This document shows, one piece after another, positions 15,773 through 24,445 of a stretch of DNA of 35,027 bases. The notes under the pieces were generated by a model. That model was not told the origin of the DNA. It saw only the letters and a list, made by a program, of their open reading frames with translations, and did not search any database. A program made the translations under genes and the position numbers. Source of the DNA: CAZPDM01 sp964585305 (GTDB taxonomy: Bacteria; Planctomycetota; Uabimicrobiia; Uabimicrobiales; JABWCH01); NCBI GenBank assembly GCA_964585305.1, contig CAZPDM010000042.1, positions 1-35,027 of the forward strand, in the 5' to 3' direction. Each line of letters starts with the position of its first letter. Within the stretch, counting starts at the first letter, position 1.

Positions 15773-18700
15773 TTATATCCCTGAATTCTCAATATCAATA
15801 TCTGTTATTTGCTTTAAGTACATTTGAGTAATAGTATGTATATCCTGCAATGCTACAGTCTTATTAGTAGAATTTCCTTGCGAAATAGGGCGTAAATATC
15901 GAGAAACAACAGCATCCTGCAAAATATCTGTCGATTTATTTAAGGAAAATACTTCAAGATTCCCGGCTCCCTTTGCTAACAATTCCGGGCTATGCACAAT
16001 AGTTCCTGGTTCATAGTTTTTTGTAAGAGGCTTATAAAGCCAAAGGATTTCAGGGTTATATTGAAATGCCATACGTTCTTCATATTTGTGTTCGGGTTCA
16101 ATAACAAGCTCGCTGTTTTCCGGCAAATAGCTTGCGTCTGAAACTTCAAGGTAATCCATTCCTGGACTAGCATGATTATTTAAATAAATTTCTGGCATAG
16201 AAATATAAGCAAAACGGCTAAAAGAATATTGCAAAGGGCGACTTAAAAATAGCACTTCTCCGTTGCGTACAAATTCTACAGTTTCAGAATGGAATAATCC
16301 TTCAATTTCGATCTTCCCTCTTAAAGGCAATTCCTGTGCATTTGTTACAGAAAATTCCTTCATCCCTTTTTCAACCCAATCGCTTAAACGCACGTTTTTA
16401 TTAAGTGTTGGTAATATAATAAGGGATTCCTGGGAATGATGAAATCTACATGGCTCTTTAAGAACGATGCGATTATTTTTTTTACGATACCATATTACTT
16501 CAGATTTTCCTTTAGTGTCTGTTAAAATCAAACTTCCATGTTGTGGCAAAAGATGTTGAAATTCTAAAGAAATGCGTTCCTGACGGATTTGCAAACCTTC
16601 CTTTAAGGAATAACCTGCATAATGGCTAAAGTCTAATAAAGAACCTTGCCCATGAAAATATTGAAGTGGCTTATGAAGATAAATACGATTCGGATACCGT
16701 TTGAAAGTAATTTTTTCTTCTGACTGGCTTCCTGGTTCAAAAATAGCTTGTCCTTCTTCTGGAAATTCTGGAACAGAAGAAAAATCTACATGAATATTTT
16801 GTTGATGATAATGGCAAGATTTTTCTGTAGCAATTTCTACTGCAGTAATAACAACATGTGTATTATGTTTGATCATTTGTTTAATTTGAGTTTTCAGAAT
16901 AAGTGTATTACTGCAATGTGTTCGCATAAATGGAAGAACTTCTTTTATACCCGCAACGCCATTATAATGAATTTCTAAAATCCCTGATAAGGGGAAATAA
17001 TTTGCATTCTCTACTGTAATAAGATGACTACCTTGGAAAGCCTCATATCGTAAAGGACTTTCTAATATAGCCTCCCAAATTATTGTATTTTTGGAATGGA
17101 AGAACTGCGGAGTAGCATTTAAATCAAAGGATTTTCCAACAACTTTAAAAGATACTGTTTCTTGATAATTTTCACCAGGATCAATTTGAATAATGCCTTG
17201 GTTAATATCTTCAGTAATTCCTTGAATATAGATTTTTTTAGTCTTGGAATTGCTCTCGTAAATAAGATTACTTTTCACTCCAATATCTTTAAGAAAAACA
17301 AGACTCCCCTGCCGATGTTTTATCTTAAGAGGTTTTTCTAAAGATAGCTCCCAAATTTCACCACGGAAAGGAATCCGCTCTTCAAATTCCGTGTTCGGAG
17401 CGAAAATTAAAATACCACGTTTATGAAAATATTGTGTATGTTCTACAGCGGCTAATAAATCCCCTTTTTTCAAATTTTGTGATAATCTTGTAATAGGAGG
17501 AGTTAATGTTACAAAAGTCCCCAAAGGATAAACACGCTGTGGAGCTAATTGAAGTTGTAGAGTTCGCTCATCTTTATGAAAGTATGGTAAAATTTCATAC
17601 GCACCAATAGAATCTAATTTAAGTAATCCTTCTTTAGGAAATTGTACTTCAGACGGAACTCTGATTTCCAATGATTGGCTATTAACTTCTGATGTCAAAA
17701 TAATTTGAGGAGGCATCGGACGAACTAAAACAGGATGGTTAGGTGTTGGGGAATGGCGATAACGAAGACCGCCATCTAAAAATAAATTATTTTCTCCACG
17801 TTTGCGATGATAGCGGAATTCTAAGATTTTATCCTCTACAAGTATCTTCCCAAGACCTTGCAGCGGAAGTTTTTCAGAATCATCTTTTTGGACAATAAGT
17901 ACATTGCTATCTGGCAAACAATCACAAGCTAAACTTGTTCGTATGGGATTATCTAATATCCATCGTAATGCAGCACCTTGAGGATGCGAAAATTCAAGAC
18001 CATCTTGATGGTTAATTTGTAATAAAAATTCATCTCGTTGAAAAGGAATCAATTCTGCATGTTCTGAACCAGGAGCAATTTCTAAAATTCCTAATTTAGG
18101 AAGAGGAAGCGATTCATTTTCTAAATCAAAATAGGTTGCATTTTCAGATGCTGCCTGTTTTAGATAACATTTTTCTGCAGAAATAGCCTCTAATAAAGAA
18201 ATAGAACAAGGTAAAAAAATATCTGTCTCACCTTTGGTTTTACCATCAGAAGGCAGAAAAGAAAAGTTCTCTGTTAAAAATTTATAATATTCTGATTGAT
18301 TTTGATAAGAAATCAAACGGGCAACAATATTATCTAAAGATAGATTAACATTTAATCCAAAATATTCTAATAGAAATTTTTTTAAATATTGTTGTAAATC
18401 TTGAAGACAAATTGCTCCAAAAGCCCATTCCTGACGTTTCCAAAGAGCATATAAAACTAATATATCTTGTTTATAAGTTTCTTCTGAAATTCGATCTACT
18501 AAGTATCTTAAAACACCACTATTATTACTGACGTTTTTATGATAAAGTTGAGTTAATAAATTTCTTTGATATTGCTTAGTTCTTTTTTCTGCTTGAAGGA
18601 TTTCATAAATAAACCAACAAAATGGCATAAGCCCAAATAAAGCATACCAAGAAGTACTTCCTAACCAAGCTAAAGCAGTTGTTCCAACAACTGTAAGAAA

Positions 18701-19393
18701 AAATAGGAATATTAGATAAAACTTTGTCTTAAGAGAAATTTTAATTAAAATTCCTGGCAAAATAATTGGAAGTAAATGTTGTTGGATGTTATGGAAAAAT
18801 TTTAAAGTAATAGGTTGGGGCTTGAGTGGTTGAGATTGTGAAGGATGAAAGGAGTCTTCAGATTCAAGAGCAAGGCTTTTATGGAATGGACGAAATAGTA
18901 AATTGAGACCTTTATAATTAGTAAACACTTTGGTATTTTTTTTCAGCCAAAGTGTTTTCCAAGTTCGATAGGATTGGGTTACAATTTCCCGTCCCCTATA
19001 GTATAATAAAAATTCTCTATAGCGTTCCGGTGGTAAAACTAACTTAATTCCAAGAATTTTAGTTTGTTTGAGAATATCACGAATATCCGCTTCGGCAATG
19101 GGCTGGTATTGTGCTTGCTCTAAAAACCTTCGAAAATGATGAATTAAACTTTGGACATATCGTAATTCTTCTCTTTCATCCAAAGAAATAGGGGAATTTG
19201 TATTTGGGTTAAATGGTTGATAATAAGTATAAAGTTGCTTGAGTATTTTTTGGAATTGATCGTTGCAAAATGCTTCCAAAAGACGCGCAAAATGTGTACT
19301 AATTTCCCGATCTGCCACAGGAAGATTATTACGTAAAATTTCTGTTATTTGAGATTTTTCAAGAGGAATTGCCTCTTCAAACCATATAGTCAT
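15773..19393 (-). CDS. DUF3754 membrane protein with ~10 C-terminal beta-rich repeats
   Basis: 1206 residues from the ATG at 19393 (AGGA seven bases upstream; a TTG two codons earlier is too close to that site). The N-terminal ~390 residues match DUF3754: HFARLLEAFCNDQFQKILKQ with LYTYYQPFNP, then PPERYREFLLYYRGRE, two membrane helices (~225-263), and LYHKNVSNNSGVLRYLVDRI with LYALWKRQE. From ~400 to ~1150 come about ten imperfect units of ~70 residues with the pattern FP-x-x-G-x-L-x-I-x-P-G-(S/x)-x-x-E-E-x-I-x-F, then L-x-K-P-L-x-x-x-H-x-x-G-S. Clear examples are FPEEGQAIFEPGSQSEEKIT and LPENSELVIEPEHKYEERMA. Such units resemble small beta-folds in phage tail and surface proteins. The domain pairing is unusual. 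Function is unknown; a membrane-anchored adhesion or scaffold protein is one reading. Confidence 0.85.
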   Translation of the reverse strand: MTIWFEEAIPLEKSQITEILRNNLPVADREISTHFARLLEAFCNDQFQKILKQLYTYYQPFNPNTNSPISLDEREELRYVQSLIHHFRRFLEQAQYQPIAEADIRDILKQTKILGIKLVLPPERYREFLLYYRGREIVTQSYRTWKTLWLKKNTKVFTNYKGLNLLFRPFHKSLALESEDSFHPSQSQPLKPQPITLKFFHNIQQHLLPIILPGILIKISLKTKFYLIFLFFLTVVGTTALAWLGSTSWYALFGLMPFCWFIYEILQAEKRTKQYQRNLLTQLYHKNVSNNSGVLRYLVDRISEETYKQDILVLYALWKRQEWAFGAICLQDLQQYLKKFLLEYFGLNVNLSLDNIVARLISYQNQSEYYKFLTENFSFLPSDGKTKGETDIFLPCSISLLEAISAEKCYLKQAASENATYFDLENESLPLPKLGILEIAPGSEHAELIPFQRDEFLLQINHQDGLEFSHPQGAALRWILDNPIRTSLACDCLPDSNVLIVQKDDSEKLPLQGLGKILVEDKILEFRYHRKRGENNLFLDGGLRYRHSPTPNHPVLVRPMPPQIILTSEVNSQSLEIRVPSEVQFPKEGLLKLDSIGAYEILPYFHKDERTLQLQLAPQRVYPLGTFVTLTPPITRLSQNLKKGDLLAAVEHTQYFHKRGILIFAPNTEFEERIPFRGEIWELSLEKPLKIKHRQGSLVFLKDIGVKSNLIYESNSKTKKIYIQGITEDINQGIIQIDPGENYQETVSFKVVGKSFDLNATPQFFHSKNTIIWEAILESPLRYEAFQGSHLITVENANYFPLSGILEIHYNGVAGIKEVLPFMRTHCSNTLILKTQIKQMIKHNTHVVITAVEIATEKSCHYHQQNIHVDFSSVPEFPEEGQAIFEPGSQSEEKITFKRYPNRIYLHKPLQYFHGQGSLLDFSHYAGYSLKEGLQIRQERISLEFQHLLPQHGSLILTDTKGKSEVIWYRKKNNRIVLKEPCRFHHSQESLIILPTLNKNVRLSDWVEKGMKEFSVTNAQELPLRGKIEIEGLFHSETVEFVRNGEVLFLSRPLQYSFSRFAYISMPEIYLNNHASPGMDYLEVSDASYLPENSELVIEPEHKYEERMAFQYNPEILWLYKPLTKNYEPGTIVHSPELLAKGAGNLEVFSLNKSTDILQDAVVSRYLRPISQGNSTNKTVALQDIHTITQMYLKQITDIDIENSGI

Positions 19394-19438
19394 AACCAAA
19401 TCCTAAATTATAGATGCAAAAAAAATACCTTCCGCACT

Positions 19439-19483
19439 TTTTTAAACAATATTTGTTCTCTTGTCAAAAGAACAAATATTGTT
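19439..19483 (-). promoter_or_regulatory. Promoter overlapped by a 15-bp inverted repeat
   Basis: On (-): TTGACA (19462-19467), a 17-nt spacer, TAAAAA (19439-19444). Perfect 15-bp arms AACAATATTTGTTCT (19445-19459) and AGAACAAATATTGTT (19469-19483) frame the -35 box and fill the spacer. There is no T-run on (-), so an operator controlling the DUF3754 gene fits better than a terminator of lpxB, although it also lies just behind the lpxB stop. Confidence 0.5.
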
Positions 19484-19496
19484 ATTTTAATAAAAG

Positions 19497-20648
19497 TTAT
19501 CGTATTTCTAAAATAGCTTTTGCTGCACGTGCTGGAGCACCAGGTTTGCCAAGTAAATTTTTCATTTCAGCCAAATCTTGTTGACAATTTTTCCGTACTT
19601 CAGTTTCTTCCCAGAGATTAAAGACATCTGATAAAATATACTGTGGAGCAGATTCCGTAATTAAATATTCAGGAACAATTTTTTTCTTAGTGATAATATT
19701 TGGCAAAGAAAAAAACTTACACTTCAAAAAAGATGTATGCTCTACAACCCATCTATGTATTTTACGAACACGATACATAATAAGAAGCGGAGTTCCTAAT
19801 AATGCTGTTTCTAAAGCTGCTGTTCCAGATGTTACTAATGCCAAGCGACTTGCCTTCATAACATTATAAGTCTGCCCTTGGATAATTGTAAGCGGTGGTA
19901 AAAAAGACTTTTCAGAAAAATCATGCCAAATTTGGTTAATGAGTGGCAAGTATCTTTCTGTCGCTAACGGAAGCAATAGATGTGTAATCCGGTGCTTCTT
20001 AGCAATTTGAGCAGCTGTCCATAACATAATGGGTAGATTATAAGCAATAATTGTGCGACGACTGCCAGGAATAATAGACAAAACTGAAGATTCTGGAAAG
20101 ATATTATATTCAGTCAAAAATTCGGAGTTTGGAGTAAAAGCAAGGACTTTATCAACAAGAGGATGCCCTACATATTCTACAGGAACATTTGCAACTTCAT
20201 AAAATGGAACTTCAAATGGAAAAATTACAAGCATTTTGTCCATAAGACGTTTAATTTTCTTAATACGCCAGGGTGCCCAAGCCCATATTTGAGGTGTTAC
20301 ATAATAGACAATACGAATTCCTCGTTTCTTAGCATGAGTTGCAAGATACATGTTAAAACCAGGATAATCAATAAGAACTAAAACATCTGGACGATGTCGA
20401 TCAAAATAATCCAAAATAATTTCCAAAAATCTCATTACTTTTGGAATTCCCAAAACTACAGGAAGAAACCCCATAACTGAAAATTCCCGAACCAGATTAT
20501 ATAAAAAAATCATCCCAGTCGCTTTCATCTGATCACCACCTAAACCAGCAATGATAAGATTTGGATCTTCCTGTTTAAGACATTGAACTAATTGTGCCCC
20601 ATAAACATCTCCCGACGCTTCACCGGAGACGATAAAGATGTGTTTCAT
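19497..20648 (-). CDS. lpxB: Lipid-A-disaccharide synthase
   Basis: 383 residues, normal for LpxB (GT19). It joins UDP-2,3-diacylglucosamine and lipid X to lipid A disaccharide at the inner membrane, so the cell probably makes an outer membrane with lipid A. Family signatures are present: IFIVSGEASGDVYGAQLV at the N-terminus, GLGGDQMKATG, FSVMGFLPVV, VLIDYPGFNMYLA, YYVTPQIWAWAPWRI, FPFEVPFYE, VEYVGHPLVD, then LSIIPGSRR and ALVTSGTAALETALLGTPLL. The gene starts 10 bases after the upstream gene stops, with AGG nine bases before the ATG inside the end of that gene, so the two are probably co-transcribed. The usual neighbours lpxA, lpxD and fabZ are not here. Confidence 0.96.
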   Translation of the reverse strand: MKHIFIVSGEASGDVYGAQLVQCLKQEDPNLIIAGLGGDQMKATGMIFLYNLVREFSVMGFLPVVLGIPKVMRFLEIILDYFDRHRPDVLVLIDYPGFNMYLATHAKKRGIRIVYYVTPQIWAWAPWRIKKIKRLMDKMLVIFPFEVPFYEVANVPVEYVGHPLVDKVLAFTPNSEFLTEYNIFPESSVLSIIPGSRRTIIAYNLPIMLWTAAQIAKKHRITHLLLPLATERYLPLINQIWHDFSEKSFLPPLTIIQGQTYNVMKASRLALVTSGTAALETALLGTPLLIMYRVRKIHRWVVEHTSFLKCKFFSLPNIITKKKIVPEYLITESAPQYILSDVFNLWEETEVRKNCQQDLAEMKNLLGKPGAPARAAKAILEIR

Positions 20649-20658
20649 AAATTATTGC

Positions 20659-22713
20659 CTATCGTGATGATTTTCGAAAACAACCAAATAAAAATAGAAA
20701 TAAAATAAACCATCCAAATAAATTTTCTAAAATCATAGCCATTTGTGGAATATGTTTGACTGCATTCCAAACACTATAATCTTTCCCATACATCGGCCAT
20801 TGAGCAACACCTGTAGGCAAAAATGAAACAAAACTAATTGCGACATTTTGCAAATATTTTTGTAATGGTTGATTCTCTGTTATTTTAGGAATTGCAACAA
20901 CATTACCAAAATCATATCCTGAATTTTGCATGATAGAATACATCATAGCAAAAACTAGAATAACAGCTAAACCAAGTAGAATAAGATTTGCTGGCTTCGT
21001 CCCATAACCAAATCCCATATCTAAAAAGATGAAATCAAATGGTTTTGTAAAAACTCTCCAAGGCGCAGAAAAATTTATTTTGTTTTTTTTGCGACTGGCT
21101 CGTTTAGCTTGCAGATATGCCCAATCTTCTTCTTCATAACGTTCCTGTCGATGGAAAATTTGTTTTAATAAGAGATATTCTTCGTATTGAGTTGCATAGT
21201 CCTTTTGCTTTTCCGAAGCAAGTTTACCAGCAATCTGGTTATGTTTGAGTAGCACATAATCAGCTATCAATCCAGCAAAAGAAATATTCCCTAAAAATTT
21301 AGTTTCGCGAAGATCTAATTTTTGAAACCAAATAGACCGACAAAGATTTAACTGCTCTTTAAATTGGGTTTCTAAAACTACAGAAGAACCAGTAATAATC
21401 GATTCTTGAAAGTTTGTAGAGCCACCAAAATTATTTTTTAATAAACGCAAACCATAAAGGCTAGAAGAAGAAAAATCAGCAATTGAATTCCAAGTACATT
21501 CTTCTAAACAAAAAGTTCCATTACTGATAATTTTAGCAAATGAAGCATCTTGAAAAAAATCTGTTTTTCGTATATTGATATCTTGATAAAATTGTGATTT
21601 TTGGAAAGAAACAACTCCTTGGAAAATACATCCAAGTATAGTATGTGTTCCCTGGCAAGTAATAGCAGAAAAATTGCAAGGTTTCTCAAAATTACAAGAA
21701 AGTAATTCAAGTTTTCGTTGAAATGAAGATTTTTGAAAACTTAGCTTTTGCATCTGAACAGAGGATAAAATGCAAGATTCATTAAAACTAGAATTTTCCC
21801 AAGAAATTCCATCTTGAAAACGAGTATTTGTAATGTTAATGATGCCATAAACACGAGAATTATTGCTAATAATACTATGAAGTTGTGAATTGCTAATAAA
21901 AACCCCTGATTCATAATTTGTTTCTGTCATATAAATAGGGGCGGTTGCTCGACAATCAGATATAGTAAGTTTTCCAATACTAGCTTGACTTAAAATAACA
22001 TTACTAGAAAGATTGACTTTTTTTAGAATCAATCCATCATGAAAATTGGCAGGGCGATCTCCGTTTAATCTAAATTCTTTAGAAATTGTGCTATTTTCTA
22101 TAGTAACCGCAGCTTCAAATTCTGATCCATTCGCTATAAAATGTTCAATGCTGCAATTTTCAATACGAATAGGAGAACTGAAAACTTGGTTGCCAAGATT
22201 TAAAGTAGGCAATGTTGATTGTATCAACGTTTTTCCCATTTTTAAAATAGCAATTGCTTCTTCTTGTGTTTTTGCGGAAGCAGATAATGTTCCTGAATTA
22301 TTCTGTTTATTGGTGGCAATTTTTTTACTAGCAGCTTTATCTAAAACAGCAGTAGGTGCACTTACTTCTTCATGTACAGTTTCTAAGTCTGCACGCTTGC
22401 TAGAAGATTTAGCCGTTTCTACAGAATTAGATTTATTAGCCGTTGATTCTTTTTCCGGAGCATCTTGAAAAATATCCAAATCGCCAATGCCATCCAAATC
22501 ACTTTCCTCTGGCTTCTCTTGCATATTCTGCAAACTTGTCATATTTTCAAGATGCTTGATTTTATCAGCCAATGCCATAGGCATTGAATTTGTAGCCAAA
22601 TCAGAAGCAGGATCTTTTTTATTTTCTACGCTCTTCTTTTCAATGATTTTTATGGGTTCGGTCTTTTTTTCAGAAGGTTTATTTTCAGAAGGTTTATTTT
22701 CAGAAGGATTCAT
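20659..22713 (-). CDS. Pentapeptide-like beta-helix protein with C-terminal two-TM channel-like domain
   Basis: 684 residues. The N-terminal ~150 residues are disordered and charged, starting with repeats of PSENK. Residues ~170-490 are a long series of short units with F or I every five residues (NITNTRFQDGISWENSSF, FQKSQFYQDINIRKTDFF), as in right-handed beta-helices of pentapeptide type. A charged helix (QYEEYLLLKQIFHRQERYEEEDWAYLQ) leads to the membrane part: FLDMGFGYGTKP, helix ~576-595, a re-entrant-like stretch (AISFVSFLPTGVAQWP) and helix ~663-680. This order recurs in pentapeptide/ion-channel fusion proteins of the Ion_trans_2 type, but the K+ filter TVGYG is absent, so the conducted ion, if any, is unclear. 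It sits upstream of lpxB in the same unit and has a good promoter at 22728-22756. Confidence 0.8.
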   Translation of the reverse strand: MNPSENKPSENKPSEKKTEPIKIIEKKSVENKKDPASDLATNSMPMALADKIKHLENMTSLQNMQEKPEESDLDGIGDLDIFQDAPEKESTANKSNSVETAKSSSKRADLETVHEEVSAPTAVLDKAASKKIATNKQNNSGTLSASAKTQEEAIAILKMGKTLIQSTLPTLNLGNQVFSSPIRIENCSIEHFIANGSEFEAAVTIENSTISKEFRLNGDRPANFHDGLILKKVNLSSNVILSQASIGKLTISDCRATAPIYMTETNYESGVFISNSQLHSIISNNSRVYGIINITNTRFQDGISWENSSFNESCILSSVQMQKLSFQKSSFQRKLELLSCNFEKPCNFSAITCQGTHTILGCIFQGVVSFQKSQFYQDINIRKTDFFQDASFAKIISNGTFCLEECTWNSIADFSSSSLYGLRLLKNNFGGSTNFQESIITGSSVVLETQFKEQLNLCRSIWFQKLDLRETKFLGNISFAGLIADYVLLKHNQIAGKLASEKQKDYATQYEEYLLLKQIFHRQERYEEEDWAYLQAKRASRKKNKINFSAPWRVFTKPFDFIFLDMGFGYGTKPANLILLGLAVILVFAMMYSIMQNSGYDFGNVVAIPKITENQPLQKYLQNVAISFVSFLPTGVAQWPMYGKDYSVWNAVKHIPQMAMILENLFGWFILFLFLFGCFRKSSR
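22671..22710 (-). repeat. 15-bp coding tandem repeat at the start of the beta-helix gene
   Basis: CAGAAGGTTTATTTT occurs at 22671-22685 and 22686-22700, then partly at 22701-22710. It encodes the PSENK repeats next to the initiator Met. Copy-number change here would alter only the disordered N-terminus, since the period is a multiple of three. Confidence 0.75.
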
Positions 22714-22727
22714 AGCTTTCTTTTTCT

Positions 22728-22756
22728 ATAATAAAGTTAAGAAATATTTTTTTCAA
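22728..22756 (-). promoter_or_regulatory. Promoter of the beta-helix/lpxB unit
   Basis: On (-): TTGAAA (22751-22756), exactly 17 nt, TATTAT (22728-22733). The -10 ends 15 bases before the ATG at 22713, giving a very short leader with an AAAGAAAG-type weak binding site. Confidence 0.6.
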
Positions 22757-22783
22757 TATCTGCCGCTATCAAAATGAGAAGGC

Positions 22784-22802
22784 GGGCACGCTATGCGTGC
22801 CC
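22784..22802. terminator. GC-rich hairpin after the FN3 protein gene
   Basis: GGGCACGC/GCGTGCCC with a TAT loop, an 8-bp all-GC-rich stem in AT-rich DNA, 34 bases past the (-) stop at 22836. The downstream T-run on (-) is weak (CTTCTCATTTTGA). It also lies just upstream of the next promoter and separates the two units. Confidence 0.6.
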
Positions 22803-22835
22803 TGAGCGAATTTTAAAAAAGAATTTTGAAGAAAA

Positions 22836-24311
22836 TTATTCATCTCCTTCTTTCTTCTTATCAGATTTATTTTCTTGATATCGAATTTCTTCTTGGCCTT
22901 TTTCATTTGTATAATGAACTGCTGCAGTAGTATATTTAGTTCTTATAGTTTCAATTTTATACAAAGGTTTTCCATCTACGCCATATTCAGGTAATTTGGA
23001 GACAGGATTGATTACCATTTTCTTCATTTGACTTTCGCGTTCTTGTACTGCCTTAGGATTGATTTTTGTTAAAACCCAACCTGGGCTAAAATCTATCAAT
23101 TTTTGTAAGTCCTTATTCCATTCTTTCTTTTCAATTTTTTGGCCCTTTTTGAGACGCAAAGAAGTCATTCGCCAATCGCCCTTTTCCCATTTTAATAATT
23201 CTATTAAAGCAGAGTCCCCTAAAATTCCAGTTAACCTAATTCTATATGATGGCAATATTGTTCCCTTTTGTTCCGTAGTATATTCGCTAGCAATAACTTT
23301 TTTGCCATCAATTGTATCAGGTTTACCTCCTTGGGCTTCTTCATTCTCAGTATAAGATCGGACTTTATAATAGTAATCAATTTTAGACTCTACAGTAGTA
23401 TCTTCATAAGCAGTATTGGTAATACCAAGTAAATCAATTATCTTTTCTTCAGATTTACCATCGATATTTTTCCAACGTTTATACAACTGATAACCCGTAA
23501 TTTCACTGAGTTTATTTTCTTTACCAGTTGCAGGATCAATTGGCGTTTCAGGAACTTCCCAAGAAACACTAATTTTTTCTCTGTCCACTTGTAAAGCCAA
23601 ATTACTTGGAACATTTACCCATTGTTGGCTAGGTGGTTGAGCTTTATTATATTCAATTTTTCCTTTTTCATAAAAAAAATCTTGCCCAATACGACGATAG
23701 GGATAAATTTCTTCGGGATATGCGTCATCTAATAAATATCGATTTAATCTTATCAATTCATCACTTTGAGGATTTTGATAAATCAATAACTCAGTTTCTT
23801 CTCTCAATTTAACGTTTTTAAAACGATCTTTATCGAAAAACTTGGGTTTTACAAAGAAAGCATTGATATCTCTGATGAGATTATTCAGTAAGCTATCACT
23901 TACCTTTTCTTCATCTTGAAATTCTTTTAGTTGTTGCTGGGTTTCAGGAGTAAGATTACTTTTAATATAAAACGAAATTGGATCAGATTCTTTTGCATCA
24001 CGTAATTTACGAACGAAATTAACAGAATCTTTTATATTTTTAGGACGTAAAAATACAATATTAGCAGTAGTAATAGGTGCCCAATTACTAATAATCTTTT
24101 CTTGATAGTTTGGCAATTCAACTTTTTGAGGACGATTTGTTCTTTGAACTTCTTTTAATTCTTCCAACTTTTGCTTGATTTCCTCTTTTGTGGTTTGAGC
24201 AGATTCGTCTCCACTCATCAAAAAAGTAATACCAATACTTATGACTGCAACAGCCAAAGCAATCCAATGTCCAAATTGAATTAAAACTTTTTTTACATCT
24301 ATTTGTTCCAT
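22836..24311 (-). CDS. Membrane-anchored protein with FN3-like domain, unknown
   Basis: 491 residues from ATG 24311, supported by GGAG six bases upstream; a TTG four codons earlier overlaps that site. One N-terminal helix (~15-32) anchors it, followed by a coiled coil (~38-58). Residues ~60-230 are of no known family. An FN3-like domain covers ~234-350 (VPSNLALQVDREKISVSWEV, GYQLYKRW, YYYKVRSY). Residues ~356-420 (RIRLTGILGDSALIELLKWE, LRLKKGQKIEKKEW) faintly resemble the HR domain of type II secretion GspC/PilP proteins. The tail is highly charged (KSDKKKEGDE). No secretion gene lies nearby, so the GspC idea is only a lead. It was likely transcribed alone. Confidence 0.75.
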   Translation of the reverse strand: MEQIDVKKVLIQFGHWIALAVAVISIGITFLMSGDESAQTTKEEIKQKLEELKEVQRTNRPQKVELPNYQEKIISNWAPITTANIVFLRPKNIKDSVNFVRKLRDAKESDPISFYIKSNLTPETQQQLKEFQDEEKVSDSLLNNLIRDINAFFVKPKFFDKDRFKNVKLREETELLIYQNPQSDELIRLNRYLLDDAYPEEIYPYRRIGQDFFYEKGKIEYNKAQPPSQQWVNVPSNLALQVDREKISVSWEVPETPIDPATGKENKLSEITGYQLYKRWKNIDGKSEEKIIDLLGITNTAYEDTTVESKIDYYYKVRSYTENEEAQGGKPDTIDGKKVIASEYTTEQKGTILPSYRIRLTGILGDSALIELLKWEKGDWRMTSLRLKKGQKIEKKEWNKDLQKLIDFSPGWVLTKINPKAVQERESQMKKMVINPVSKLPEYGVDGKPLYKIETIRTKYTTAAVHYTNEKGQEEIRYQENKSDKKKEGDE

Positions 24312-24445
24312 GCTTTTCTCCAACGATTTAAATTATCTAGCAATTTTATCAATCTTGCTTTTTTTAAGCAATAAAATTTTATTAAAATTCAAAATTTCCT
24401 GTTTTTTTGAAAAAATAATCAGATTTTTTTATCAAAAAATGGAAG

